A DNA stretch of 64,000 bases from Victivallis vadensis (GCF_003096415.1 NZ_QEKH01000007.1:62001-126000), one strand, 5' to 3'. Shown: positions 36,182 to 45,581, numbered from the stretch's first letter. The notes: generated from the letters alone by a model not told the origin. Made by a program: numbers and translations.

Positions 36182-37225
36182 CAGCATCCGATACATCAAC
36201 GCTCCCGGACGCTTCCACGACGGATCGCCGATCATTTCGAGCAGGAAATCCGGGAGGGGCGGCTCCGAGAAAACGACCGGCTTCCCTCCACCGCCGAACT
36301 GGCCCGGAGCTTCGGAGTCAATCTCGAAACGCTGCAGGCCGCCATGAAGGAACTGGCCGGGCGCGGCCTGCTCGAACGGATTCCGGGGCGCGGCACCTTT
36401 ATCCGCCACGGCCTTGCCGGGCGCTGTGTCGGCATCGTTTTCGGACGCGAAATCTTCTACCGCCCCGACCGGCTGTTCCATGCGGTATTGCTGGAGGAGT
36501 TGACCGGCCTGATCCGGCAAAGCGGCTGGAGCAGCCGCCTGTTCGCCTCCGGCGAAGCCGCCGAGTACGACAAGGGCTTCCACGACCTCAAGCAGGCGGT
36601 CAGCGCCGGAGAGATCCGCATCGTCCTCGGACTCTGCGCCAACCGGCTCATCGAGCAGTATTTATGGCAGGCCTGCAGCGTGCCTGCTCCGAAAATCCCG
36701 TTCGAGCTGGACGTTCCCTCTCTGCTGGAGCCGGGGCTGGCCTATCTCGACCGTCACGCCTGCCGTGAAGTGCTGGTGCTGCACTCCTCCGCACCGGAGT
36801 GGCGGCAGGGCATCCGGCAGCTCGATCCGGGCCGTTATCCGCATTTGCGGGCCCACTTCGTGCCGGTCGATCCCCATGATGCGGACCGGGAACAGGTCTA
36901 TCGCACCGCCGCTGCATTCTTTCCGGCCCATCCCGGCTGCGACGGGCTTTTCATCACCGAAGATGCGATGTTCCGCCAGACGGTGACCGCCGCCTGTCAG
37001 TCAGGCCGGCACATCGGCAGCGAACTGAAGCTGATTACCCATGTCAACAAGGGGCTGGAACCCTTTTTCCCGCTGCCGCTGACCCGGCTCGAAATCGATC
37101 CGGCCGACGTCGCCCTTCAGGTCTGGAACCAGCTGCAGGCGCTGCTGCGGGGAGAACCCGAACTGCGCCCCACGCTCCGCCCCCGCCTGATTCCCGGCCG
37201 AACCTGCGGAGAAGCACATGAATAA
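36179..37225 (+). CDS. GntR-family regulator with LacI-type sensor domain (tandem paralogue 1)
   Basis: This 348-residue protein has an N-terminal winged helix (NDRLPSTAELARSFGVNLETLQAAM, residues 30-55) followed by GLLERIPGRGTFIRHGLA and a LacI-like sensor domain. The C-terminus (THVNKGLEPFFPLPLTRLE, then RLIPGRTC) is nearly shared with the next gene, which overlaps by 8 bases. Both probably regulate the nearby sialidase and glycosidase genes. There is no strong ribosome site before the ATG at 36179. Confidence 0.83.
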   Translation: MQHPIHQRSRTLPRRIADHFEQEIREGRLRENDRLPSTAELARSFGVNLETLQAAMKELAGRGLLERIPGRGTFIRHGLAGRCVGIVFGREIFYRPDRLFHAVLLEELTGLIRQSGWSSRLFASGEAAEYDKGFHDLKQAVSAGEIRIVLGLCANRLIEQYLWQACSVPAPKIPFELDVPSLLEPGLAYLDRHACREVLVLHSSAPEWRQGIRQLDPGRYPHLRAHFVPVDPHDADREQVYRTAAAFFPAHPGCDGLFITEDAMFRQTVTAACQSGRHIGSELKLITHVNKGLEPFFPLPLTRLEIDPADVALQVWNQLQALLRGEPELRPTLRPRLIPGRTCGEAHE

Positions 37226-38243
37226 CCCCCTGCAGTTCAAACCGACCCGGCAGGCTCCGGTCTACCGCCAGATCGCCGCGTACTTCGAGCGGAAGATCAG
37301 CGACGGCAGTCTGAAGGAAAACGACCGGCTTCCCTCCACCGCCGAACTGGCCCGGCAGTTCGGCGTAAACCGCGAAACCATCCAGCAGAGCATGCGGCTC
37401 CTGACCCGGCAGGGGCTGTTGGAGCGCGCCCCCGGGCGAGGCAGCTTCATCCGCCGCGGCCTCGCACAGAAAAGCGTCGGGATCATATTCGGGCGGAGGA
37501 TCTTCACCCGTCCCGACCAGTTGTTTTTCGGCACGCTGCTCCGGCTGCTGATCGAACGCGCCGACGATTCCGGCTGGAATTACCGGCTGTTTCCGGTCCG
37601 CGACTCGGAAACGCCGGAGCAGGAACTTGAACCGTTCCGTCGGGAGTACGGCCAGCTCGACGCGGCGATCGAATTCTGCATCCCCGAAAACATCCGGCAG
37701 GCCCTGCTGCGCAATTGCCCGCTGCCGCTCTCAAGCTGCCTCTTTCGCCTCGATGCGGCCGACCTGCTCGAACAGGCCGGACACTATCTGGCAAAGCACG
37801 GATTCCGGCATCCACTCGCCCTTTTCCCCGGCCGGATGCCGGATCTGGAACACGCGCGGATTCCGGCGGAGACGGAAGTCACCCTCTGCGCCGCCGATCC
37901 GCTGTCCGGTTCGGCGGAGGCTTACCGGCTCGTCCGGCGCCACCTCGCCGCCCGCCCGGAGTGCGACGCATTGATCGTACTGGAGGATTCGCTGTACGTG
38001 CCGGCGGTTCAGGCCGCATTCGACGCCGGACGCCGGATTCCGGAGACGCTCGGGCTGGTCACCCATGTGAACCGGGGCGTGGAGCCGTTCTTCCCGCTTC
38101 CGCTGACCCGGCTCGAAATCGATCCGGCCGAAGTCGCCGGCCAGATCAGCCAGGAACTTCAGGCCCGGATGGAGGGCCGTCCGTTCTGCTACACGCCGGT
38201 AAAGGCCCGGCTGATCCCCGGCCGGACCTGCCGGGAACAATAG
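37218..38243 (+). CDS. GntR-family regulator with LacI-type sensor domain (tandem paralogue 2)
   Basis: This 341-residue paralogue of the preceding gene has a winged helix at residues 30-55 (NDRLPSTAELARQFGVNRETIQQSM) and the same C-terminal THVNRGVEPFFPLPLTRLE and RLIPGRTC signatures. The middle of the sensor domain is more diverged, suggesting different ligands. Translation is coupled by an 8-base overlap. The stop codon directly abuts the stop codon of the convergent sialidase gene at 38244, leaving no room for a terminator. Confidence 0.85.
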   Translation: MNNPLQFKPTRQAPVYRQIAAYFERKISDGSLKENDRLPSTAELARQFGVNRETIQQSMRLLTRQGLLERAPGRGSFIRRGLAQKSVGIIFGRRIFTRPDQLFFGTLLRLLIERADDSGWNYRLFPVRDSETPEQELEPFRREYGQLDAAIEFCIPENIRQALLRNCPLPLSSCLFRLDAADLLEQAGHYLAKHGFRHPLALFPGRMPDLEHARIPAETEVTLCAADPLSGSAEAYRLVRRHLAARPECDALIVLEDSLYVPAVQAAFDAGRRIPETLGLVTHVNRGVEPFFPLPLTRLEIDPAEVAGQISQELQARMEGRPFCYTPVKARLIPGRTCREQ

Positions 38244-40010
38244 TTACAACTGCGCCGCCGGATACTCCCGGCAGCGGCATTCGGCCGTCATCAACGCCCG
38301 GTCGAAAACGCGCAATTGCCTCACTTGTTGTCCGACCTGCCACGGTGCGGGACTGAACCGCCGGATCAGACGCGGGTTGAACCGCCGCCAGCCGAACTGC
38401 AGCTCTTCGCCGCCGTCGAGAAAGACCCCGTTGCGCACGAAGCTGACAATTCCCGGCCCGCCGTCCACATTCACGGTGAGAATGTCACCCGAAGCAAGCT
38501 CCGAGATCCGTTCGCTCCGCATCCGGCACTCTTCATTGCCATTGTCCAGCGTCAATATGATACGCAACTCCGGATCAAGCTCTAGAGCAATGCCGCGCCC
38601 GTCGTCGTCCCGCCCCTCCAGCAAACTCCCCGGAACCGTTCCGGCCAGCTCGACTTCAAAAGCACAGCCGTCGGAGGTCAGCATCCCGCCGTGGTTAGGC
38701 TGCGTATAATCGCGGCGGTAAAACTCCGGCAGCTCCGGCGGCGCGCCGCACCGGCTCCCGCCGGGAGCCTCGAACAGGATTCCGGCATCAGGAGTCACGG
38801 ATTCGCCGCGTACTCTCGCCCACATCGTTTCAAGGAAATCCGCCGGAATTTCATGGACACGGGCCAGATTTTTTTCGGTTTCCGTCACAAAGTAACGCCC
38901 CTGCTGCTCGATCAGATCAGGATAACTGAACCGGACCATTGGGTCATCGTGGTAAAGCAGAAGTTCCGGCTCCCCCCAGCGGATCACCCTGCCCTCCGGC
39001 GAATCCATTTCAATGCCGGCCAGCAGCCACGACGGGTTGCGGTCCTCGTAAGCGGCCTGCGGCCGACGGCGGATGAACGGGCCACCGTGATTGTGGAACC
39101 AGTACAAATAGCGTCCTTCCGAACATTTCCAGACGAAATTAGCGGCGCGTGGATGTTTTACGGCGCGGCCGCTTGCCCGGCGCATATAGCGCAGTTCCGG
39201 CCAGCTGCGCCCTCCATCCCGGCTGTACGCTTCGACCGGATAGCCGTCGATGGTGCGGCAGGTCACATAGAGAGAGCCATCGTCGAGCGGCACGAAGCAC
39301 TGTTCCTCAGCGATTGGCCCGCCGCCGGGAGGAGTCCGCAATCCGGTCCCGCCGTCCGGCAGGGTGATCCAATGGGCCTCGCCGGGGTTTTCCACATCGA
39401 ACAGATCGGGACTTTTCAACAGCGATCCCTCGGAACGCTGGTAAAACCCCTCCCCCATCTCCCCGACCCGGATCAGCGAAACCCACGCCGCGCCGTCGAA
39501 CGCGAAAGCCCGGCCGACATTCCAGAAGAAGCGGATCCGCCCCCCGTAGACATTGTTCCGGTCGCAGTCGAACAGTCGGAACGGAATCTCATACCGTTCC
39601 CGGCTCCAGCTGCGGCCGCAGTCGTCGCTGTATTTGAATACGAAGCTGCCCAGACAGTCAACCCGGGTGAATGTGCCACTCCGGTCATGCTTCTCAACCT
39701 CGCGGACATTGTCGGTGTTGCGGTTGTAGAAAATGAACACCCGGCCCGACGGGGCCTTAAGCATCACCGCATAGGAGTTCTCCACATCACCCGGCTCCTC
39801 CACGAAAATCGGTTCGGACCAGGTGCGGCCGAGATCGGTGCTGCGGCAGGTGCACACATGCTGCCCCTGCGCCCCTTCATTACCGGAGCCGGTGGTTACA
39901 CAGCACAGCCACGCACCGTCGCCGGTTCTGACCACATAGGGCTGGTCGGCATAGTTTTCAGCGGGAATCCGGCTGCCGTTGTCCAGCAGCCTCCAATCAG
40001 AGCGTGTCAT
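38244..40010 (-). CDS. Sialidase-like (BNR-repeat) protein with C-terminal LamG-like domain
   Basis: This 588-residue protein is a probable six-bladed propeller with several Asp-box motifs (STDLGRTW, SDDCGRSW, SRDGGRSW), as in sialidases and other BNR proteins. The C-terminal 170 residues look like a concanavalin A-like domain (AFEVELAGTVPG, LRIILTLDNGNEE). No signal peptide is seen. The substrate is unproven: many BNR proteins of this phylum are not true sialidases. GGAG lies before the start at 40010. It follows the prepilin gene by 10 bases and ends the minus-strand operon from 43827. Confidence 0.72.
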   Translation of the reverse strand: MTRSDWRLLDNGSRIPAENYADQPYVVRTGDGAWLCCVTTGSGNEGAQGQHVCTCRSTDLGRTWSEPIFVEEPGDVENSYAVMLKAPSGRVFIFYNRNTDNVREVEKHDRSGTFTRVDCLGSFVFKYSDDCGRSWSRERYEIPFRLFDCDRNNVYGGRIRFFWNVGRAFAFDGAAWVSLIRVGEMGEGFYQRSEGSLLKSPDLFDVENPGEAHWITLPDGGTGLRTPPGGGPIAEEQCFVPLDDGSLYVTCRTIDGYPVEAYSRDGGRSWPELRYMRRASGRAVKHPRAANFVWKCSEGRYLYWFHNHGGPFIRRRPQAAYEDRNPSWLLAGIEMDSPEGRVIRWGEPELLLYHDDPMVRFSYPDLIEQQGRYFVTETEKNLARVHEIPADFLETMWARVRGESVTPDAGILFEAPGGSRCGAPPELPEFYRRDYTQPNHGGMLTSDGCAFEVELAGTVPGSLLEGRDDDGRGIALELDPELRIILTLDNGNEECRMRSERISELASGDILTVNVDGGPGIVSFVRNGVFLDGGEELQFGWRRFNPRLIRRFSPAPWQVGQQVRQLRVFDRALMTAECRCREYPAAQL

Positions 40011-40020
40011 AAAATTCTCC

Positions 40021-40878
40021 TTATAAACGTTCCGGTTTGAAGAAATAAAGATAGGCGTTCGGTGCGCCGATACTTTCGGCATGACCGTCGAAAAACGAGT
40101 AGTTGGCCCGCCCCATATGACGGGTCGGATCAGCGGAACGGCCGCTGCCGTCAAAGCTGAAATTGAACTGATCCGAAGCATTGCCCTCCCGATAGGTCGA
40201 AATCAGCCAGTTTGTTGCATCGCCATACAGCGCACGCTTCGACGGATGCCGGATCCGGCTGCCTTTGTAAAACGGCATCGTGGTGCTGCTCTCGTCATAA
40301 GAGACCATCGTGACGGAGTCGCCGTTGCTGTGATAGCGCATATTCTGGCCGTAACCGGTATAGCTGCGTGATCTGGTCGCCGGATGCCACGACGGACATC
40401 CCCAGAACACCCCGCCCCGGGCCATGATCTCATTCATATCGGTCCCGGCGGCAAATCCGAGATAAGGAGCGAGAAATTCCGGATTCTGCATCACCTTTTT
40501 CGGAGTGGTGAAATAACCGTAACGCGAAGGAGCATAATAATCGTCGTAGTCCATCCGGTACATCGTCTGCCCTCCGGCAAGCTGCCGGATGGAAGCCAGA
40601 CATTTGATGCTCTGCCCCTTTTCACGAGCCTGATTCAGCGCCGGCAGCAGCATTGCCGCCAGAATCGCTATGATTGCAATCACCACGAGCAGTTCAATAA
40701 GCGTGAACAGCCTTACGTGGCCCGATGCGGGGGCGTGTCCGCCGCCCCCCCCTGCGTCCGGCAAGGTGCCGGTGCTGCGTACAGGGCGGTGCAGTGTAAA
40801 GACGCGACCGGTTGGCGGTGGGAAGAAGAGCCGCAAAGCCCTAATAGTTTTTGCTCCGGCTTGCCGCTTGCAGAGCAT
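40021..40878 (-). CDS. Prepilin-like H-X9-DG protein with leader replaced by inserted DNA
   Basis: The mature part is a normal H-X9-DG prepilin ([19 protein letters not shown], then [13 protein letters not shown] near the end). The 59 residues before FTLIELL come from a 353-bp insertion and do not resemble a prepilin leader (Pro, Gly and Arg rich). With the ATG at 40878 the protein has 285 residues, but no ribosome site precedes it. The original start at 41138 is out of frame with this part. Whether the protein is made, perhaps by reinitiation or a frameshift, cannot be told. It is placed between a clan GH-A enzyme and the sialidase-like gene. Confidence 0.6.
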   Translation of the reverse strand: MLCKRQAGAKTIRALRLFFPPPTGRVFTLHRPVRSTGTLPDAGGGGGHAPASGHVRLFTLIELLVVIAIIAILAAMLLPALNQAREKGQSIKCLASIRQLAGGQTMYRMDYDDYYAPSRYGYFTTPKKVMQNPEFLAPYLGFAAGTDMNEIMARGGVFWGCPSWHPATRSRSYTGYGQNMRYHSNGDSVTMVSYDESSTTMPFYKGSRIRHPSKRALYGDATNWLISTYREGNASDQFNFSFDGSGRSADPTRHMGRANYSFFDGHAESIGAPNAYLYFFKPERL

Positions 40879-41060
40879 TGGCGGAGGCGTAAGAGCTTGC
40901 CGGGAATATGTGAAAAGTTGGGGATGTCTGGTACGGGGAGAGACGCGGCGCTCATCGCCGCTTTCTCTCCCCCGAACCCCTCTCTTTTACGCAGAGCGGC
41001 AGCCGCGAACTGATTGTATATTTTACAAGTTGTGTTCATGAGCAGCTCAATAAGCGTAAA
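40708..41060. mobile_element. Small insertion in the prepilin leader with 21-bp flanking repeats
   Basis: The coding sequence for FTLIELL occurs twice on the minus strand, at 41060-41040 and at 40707-40687, differing at two of 21 bases. The 353-bp offset shifts the frame. Removing one copy and the DNA between them restores an intact prepilin gene from 41138 to 40021. The inserted DNA contains the CCGGCA-CCT-TGCCGG hairpin (40758-40772) found in the large palindromes. It encodes no transposase. A duplicated target site, or recombination between prepilin genes, would explain the direct repeats. Confidence 0.75.
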
Positions 41061-41138
41061 TTGGGCGTACGGAAGGGAATTGCATCTTTGATGAGTTTTC
41101 ATTGCGGAAGCTCCAATCAATGCGGATTTGTTTTTCAT
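41040..41138 (-). pseudogene. Original 5' end of the interrupted prepilin gene
   Basis: Starting at 41138, four bases after the stop of the clan GH-A gene, the frame encodes a 25-30 residue leader (second possible start 41102, MKTHQRCNSLPYAQ) and then FTLIELL. After that it runs into the inserted DNA and stops at 40713. It is the natural start of the prepilin gene before the insertion. Confidence 0.7.
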
Positions 41139-41142
41139 CCTG

Positions 41143-43827
41143 TCATTTCCCCTGTTTCAGATAGTTTTCCAATTCATCGGCGGAACCGGTTCCGGTCACG
41201 AAAGAGGCATAGGGCGAACCGGCGACAAAAGCGTTGCCGAACAAGTCGGAAGCGTGCCATTGCTCCGACGGTTCCGGCTTCCACGCCGCCTCCCGGCAGG
41301 CGGGATCGGGAAGCAGCACCGCCGTACTCCGCCGCCCGTCGCTGAAAATATAAGCGTGAACCAGTATGCCGACCGGGAGCCGCCGGACGAATGCCTTGCC
41401 TTCCAGCACGGAGGTCAAGTTCGCGTAGGCGGCGGCCGACGGATGCAGTTCCCCGGCGGCGGTGATCAGCAGCCGATGCGGATTCAAGGTGCCGTAACCG
41501 TTATGCAATCCCATCGAATACAGGAATACCTTCTCCGCCCCGCACCCGAGCAGCGCGGTCACGAACCGCACGACCCGGTCGCCGGTATCGAAGATTTCCG
41601 ACCGGGACGCCCCCGGCGGAATCGTCCGGTAGAAGCCGTCGCAGGGTTCATTGAGCGGCGACCCCTCGGTAAACCAGACCGGACGCGGCAGCTTGCCGTG
41701 GTGCTCCCGGATCGGACCGATCGCCCGTTCGTATCCCTGCTCCACCTCATCGCCGGGGAAACCGACCAGCCGGGTCAGGTACTGATGATAGCTGATCGCG
41801 TCACAATCCTCCGCCGCCCCCAGCTCGGCCATCCGTTGTGAAAACTCCCGGCCGGGAACCCGGCCTTCATGACCGAGGCCGTCGGTGGTGTTCACGCCGA
41901 GCACCCGCGCCCGGCTGCCGGAGTTGCGGACGGCCTGCCGGACCTGTCTCTGCATCTTGTAGAACTCCGCGGCCGGATCGTCCGGACTCAGGTAGAAGCC
42001 GCCGCCGAAGGAAGCCCAGCGCCTCGCATTTCCCGGCAGTTTCTTCACATAATCGATATGAAAGAACAACGGCAGCCATGGTTCGTTCCAGACATCGAAT
42101 GCGTCGATGCTCCCGCCGTAACGTGTGATGATCCGCTCGCAATATTCCCCGTATTCCCGCATGGAGAGCGGCAGGAAGTACGGAGAAGTCACCGACTGCC
42201 GCAATGTCGGATACGGCACGCTGCTGTTTACCGCGTGACTGCGGAACGATGGGGCGGTGGTGAGTTCGCCGAGCAGCTTCAGATGATGTTTCCGGTAACG
42301 TCGCACGCCGTCGTCGTCGAAGCTCCATTCGCCGGGTTTCCGTTCCAGATAAGCCCAGCCGAGCAGTTGAACCCCGGCATCGTGCAGCCGTGCCCAGTTC
42401 GCTCCGATCGCTTTGGCCATAGTCAGATGGCGGTTGACCGGCTGAACATGAATGCCGAAAGGAGAGTCAGGAGCATCCTTTCCCCAGTACACCGGGCGCG
42501 GCAGCACATTGACCACCCGCTCCACAGCCGGAACGTCAACCGGTTTTCCGGAAACGTCGAGCTGGATCGCCTCCACCTGCCACGGCCCCAGCCGGCGCGC
42601 CGCCGGAAGTTCCAGCGTCAACGTATTCCGCAGCACGCTGCGGTCGCCGGGGAACGGAATCCGGCGGCTTACTGCGTCCCCATAAAGGTTGACCGCCTTC
42701 ACCTCCAGCTCCTTCGCGCCGGGGGCGGTTTTGGACAGCAGCCGCACCCGAACCGGTTCACCGGCAAATACAATCCCGGCAGCCGCCGTTTTTCCTTTTT
42801 CCGGGGCAAGCTCCGTCCACCCCTCCCTTGCAGCTTCGGCGAGCCGTTCCGGGAGTCCCGCATAAAGGGCGTCGCACCACAGCGTGCCGCGAAACGTCAG
42901 TTCGACCGTAAGGATGCCGGCCTGCGAAGGAATAAATTCCGCCGCGACCCGTTTCCACCCCTCTTCCGGTTTCAATTCAAAGGGTCGCCGGGCAATCATC
43001 CGGCTGCCGCACCGGACGGCCAGCTCGCCGGAAGTGGCGCCCTTCAACATCATTCCGGCAGTCAGTCTGCGTCCGGCGGGCGGAGTCAGCAGCGGGGCGC
43101 TGCAGACGGTGACCGAGTCGCGGTAATCGTAGCTGGTCATCACCCCGGAACGCACTTCGATCTTCAGCGGCGGCATGCCGCTGGGGCCGACTTCACCGTT
43201 TTCTTCGGAAAAGGTGACATGGTCGCCCTCCGAAAAACAGTTCTGCCAGCTCCATGCTGCAGGCAATCCGAGCGCCAGCGAATGCTGTCGGAACAGGTTG
43301 CCGTCCTCTCCCGCTTCCAGTTCAGCCGGAACCAGTTCGACATCCCTCAGGTCGAGCGTCGCCGTACCGTTGAGCTGCATGAAAATCGACAGCGGCTCAC
43401 CCTTCGGCAGGCTCCGCAGCGTGAATACCCGTGAAAACGTCCCCCACTCCTGTTCAGGAGAAACCGCCTCCTTGAACAGCCATCGAAACGGCGCATTCAC
43501 CATCCGTATTCCGGTGTTCAGCCGTGCCCTCCCCTGCAGCCGGGCCCGAAAGCTGAGCCGCCAGGTTCCGGCTTCGAAATCCGGCGGCAGCCGGAAATCG
43601 AACTGGCAGTAACCGTTCTCAAGCCTCCGCACATCAATGCGCTGAAACTCCCGGCCGTTCTCGCGCTCCACGGTATAGTGAACCCACGCTTTCGCCCAGC
43701 CGGAATTTTCCCGCCAGCCCGGCAGCAGTTCCCCGGTAACCCGGCCCTCGGACAAAGCCGGATCGACGGTAAGCGCCGCCGCGGTACATGCCGCTGCGAG
43801 CAGCAGCAGTGATAAAATCCGGACCAT
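41143..43827 (-). CDS. Secreted multidomain glycoside hydrolase, clan GH-A
   Basis: This 894-residue protein has a signal peptide (MVRILSLLLLAAACTAAA). Residues 20-180 and 200-350 look like carbohydrate-binding beta-sandwich domains (FDFRLPPDFEAGTWRLSFRARL). A TIM barrel follows from about residue 460 (FGIHVQPVNRHLTMAKAIGANWARLHD). DVWNEPW near residue 580 and WFTEGSP near 718 carry the acid/base and nucleophile Glu residues of a retaining clan GH-A enzyme, closest in style to GH39. The start at 43827 follows AAGGAG. It is the first gene of the operon with the interrupted prepilin and the sialidase-like gene. Confidence 0.77.
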   Translation of the reverse strand: MVRILSLLLLAAACTAAALTVDPALSEGRVTGELLPGWRENSGWAKAWVHYTVERENGREFQRIDVRRLENGYCQFDFRLPPDFEAGTWRLSFRARLQGRARLNTGIRMVNAPFRWLFKEAVSPEQEWGTFSRVFTLRSLPKGEPLSIFMQLNGTATLDLRDVELVPAELEAGEDGNLFRQHSLALGLPAAWSWQNCFSEGDHVTFSEENGEVGPSGMPPLKIEVRSGVMTSYDYRDSVTVCSAPLLTPPAGRRLTAGMMLKGATSGELAVRCGSRMIARRPFELKPEEGWKRVAAEFIPSQAGILTVELTFRGTLWCDALYAGLPERLAEAAREGWTELAPEKGKTAAAGIVFAGEPVRVRLLSKTAPGAKELEVKAVNLYGDAVSRRIPFPGDRSVLRNTLTLELPAARRLGPWQVEAIQLDVSGKPVDVPAVERVVNVLPRPVYWGKDAPDSPFGIHVQPVNRHLTMAKAIGANWARLHDAGVQLLGWAYLERKPGEWSFDDDGVRRYRKHHLKLLGELTTAPSFRSHAVNSSVPYPTLRQSVTSPYFLPLSMREYGEYCERIITRYGGSIDAFDVWNEPWLPLFFHIDYVKKLPGNARRWASFGGGFYLSPDDPAAEFYKMQRQVRQAVRNSGSRARVLGVNTTDGLGHEGRVPGREFSQRMAELGAAEDCDAISYHQYLTRLVGFPGDEVEQGYERAIGPIREHHGKLPRPVWFTEGSPLNEPCDGFYRTIPPGASRSEIFDTGDRVVRFVTALLGCGAEKVFLYSMGLHNGYGTLNPHRLLITAAGELHPSAAAYANLTSVLEGKAFVRRLPVGILVHAYIFSDGRRSTAVLLPDPACREAAWKPEPSEQWHASDLFGNAFVAGSPYASFVTGTGSADELENYLKQGK

Positions 43828-43879
43828 AGATACTCCTTGTATTTGTGTTTCCAACGGCACAGATCTGTTTCTCACTGTT

Positions 43880-43908
43880 ATTATACCTCAGAAATCCTCA
43901 TTCACCAA
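43880..43908 (-). promoter_or_regulatory. Promoter of the 43827 operon
   Basis: On the minus strand TTGGTG (43908-43903) and TATAAT (43885-43880) are 17 bases apart, about 50 bases before the start codon. Confidence 0.6.
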
Positions 43909-44004
43909 GACCGTTTTTGTGACATATTTAACACAATCGTGCCATTTTCACTTGTTTTTTCATCGGCTGCGTGCATATTGAAAAAAGACGAAAGGGAAGA
44001 AACA

Positions 44005-44883
44005 ATGCTGCCGCAATCAGAGATCATCGAACGCAACCGGCTTCTGTTGCAAGCATTGCGGGGAGGAATCGAATTGCGGTTCGGCGGAACGATCCTGCAA
44101 TCCGGTCTGTGCCATTACACGCAGGACGATGCCGGAATTGACACATTTGAGCATCGTCACCCTCATTATGAGCTTTCGCTGCTGCTCGCCGGCAGGATGC
44201 ACTACTCCGGTGAAAAGCCCGACGGCGAGAGCGTCACGCTCGACCATCCCGGACTCGACTGGATTCTGATCGCCCCCGGCCTGCCGCATCGCCGCCGGAC
44301 GCTGGCTGACGGTTCGCTGTTGCTGGGGTTTGCGCTGAAAATCAAAAACGACTCCGCCGCGCTGCAGCGGAGCCTGAGAAAACGGCTGCTGGAAATCGAC
44401 GGCGGCACCGTTCAAAAGCTGACGGAGCAACTTGAACTCCTGTTCCGGTCACAGTGCCAGTTCCGGGCGGAACGGCTCCGGCTGTTGCTCTCGGAAATCC
44501 TGCTGGAGTTTTTCGCAGGCAACTTTTCCGCGCAGCTTCACGAAGAACAACAGGCGGGTTGCAGCCTCGATCCGCTTGAACTGGTCGACCATTACATCGA
44601 AGAGAACCTGACCCGCCGCATTACCGCCGACGATATTGCCCGGACCGTCGGCATCTCCCGCCGTCATCTTTACCGACTTTTCACGGAAAAGCACGGCCTG
44701 CCGCTCAAGGAGTACATCATTCGGCAACGCCTCTGCCGCGCCGCCGCCGCACTGACCCATACCGGCAAGCCGGTCAAAGAGATCGCGGCAATGACCGGAT
44801 TTCACAACCTGAGTTATTTCACCCGGCAGTTCCGCCGGATATTCATCCAGCCCCCGGCAACCTACCGAAGGCATGGCGGCTGA
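44005..44883 (+). CDS. AraC-family regulator with cupin sensor domain
   Basis: This 292-residue protein has an N-terminal cupin-like domain (FEHRHPHYELSLLLAGRMHYSG) that probably binds a sugar. The C-terminal AraC DNA-binding domain reads ITADDIARTVGISRRHLYRLFTEKHG and VKEIAAMTGFHNLSYFTRQFRRIF. It is divergent from the clan GH-A operon and convergent with the D-lyxose isomerase gene. Either may be its target. The start at 44005 follows AAGGGAAG. Its 3' end overlaps the isomerase gene by 22 bases. Confidence 0.87.
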   Translation: MLPQSEIIERNRLLLQALRGGIELRFGGTILQSGLCHYTQDDAGIDTFEHRHPHYELSLLLAGRMHYSGEKPDGESVTLDHPGLDWILIAPGLPHRRRTLADGSLLLGFALKIKNDSAALQRSLRKRLLEIDGGTVQKLTEQLELLFRSQCQFRAERLRLLLSEILLEFFAGNFSAQLHEEQQAGCSLDPLELVDHYIEENLTRRITADDIARTVGISRRHLYRLFTEKHGLPLKEYIIRQRLCRAAAALTHTGKPVKEIAAMTGFHNLSYFTRQFRRIFIQPPATYRRHGG

Positions 44884-45581
44884 GCCGCCGGATACTCCTG
44901 GCAGAGGTAATAGCGGCGCGGCTCATCCTCGTCCAGCTCCGGAAAGCGGTTGCCGCCGTGGATGAAAACGTTGTCGGAGCGGTCGTCGCAGACGCTCGAC
45001 ACTTCGCCCGACACCCCGTATTTCACGCCGTCGATCACCATGCCGTCGCCGCCTTCTCCCCAGAACTGGTGGATCGTGCGCGGCGGCAGGCAGATGCTTT
45101 CGCCGGGCTTCAGCGCGACGCGCGAACCCGAACGGATCGTGCGCGCCACGCCGTCCACCGCCAGTTGCAGCGTGCCGCCCGCCGGGTTGCCTTCCGGGTC
45201 CGAAGCGGTCAGCTCCAATACGATCAGGCCGTTGCCCCGGTTGATGATGTCCTCGCGTTTGCTGCGGTGAAAGTGCGCCGGGGCGCGCTGCCCCTCCGGA
45301 TCGAGGATGAATTTCTCGGCGTAGGTTTTCGGGTAGCGCGAATCGTTGTGGCGGCCGTTGCGCAGCGTGAACAGCGTACGCCCGATGTTCGCGAAATCCC
45401 CCGAACCGAAGTCGGTCACATCCCAGCCGAGCATGCAGTCGCGGATTTCATCCGCCTCGCGGCCGCACCGGTCCCACTCCTCCACGCTCCATGTCGCGAA
45501 AGCGGGCAAATGCAGTCCCGCCGCCGCGAATACCCTCCGGGCGATTTCGATGCTTTGATTGATCGTCGAACGTTTCAGCAT
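44862..45581 (-). CDS. D-lyxose isomerase
   Basis: This 239-residue protein matches the D-lyxose ketol-isomerase family, a cupin-fold enzyme that converts D-lyxose to D-xylulose and often also acts on D-mannose. The segments PAHFHRSKREDIINRGNG near residue 100 and PPRTIHQFWGEGGDG near 165 supply the metal-binding His and Glu residues. There is no signal peptide, so it is cytoplasmic. AGGAG precedes the start at 45581. Its tail CLCQEYPAAQ-like end resembles that of the sialidase-like protein at 38244 (REYPAAQL), probably by chance. Confidence 0.85.
   Translation of the reverse strand: MLKRSTINQSIEIARRVFAAAGLHLPAFATWSVEEWDRCGREADEIRDCMLGWDVTDFGSGDFANIGRTLFTLRNGRHNDSRYPKTYAEKFILDPEGQRAPAHFHRSKREDIINRGNGLIVLELTASDPEGNPAGGTLQLAVDGVARTIRSGSRVALKPGESICLPPRTIHQFWGEGGDGMVIDGVKYGVSGEVSSVCDDRSDNVFIHGGNRFPELDEDEPRRYYLCQEYPAAQPPCLR

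Noticed and set aside
40713-41138. A 141-residue protein starting at the original prepilin start
   Set aside because: It contains only the leader and FTLIELL of a prepilin and then translates the insert in an arbitrary frame. It is better described as the 5' part of an interrupted gene.
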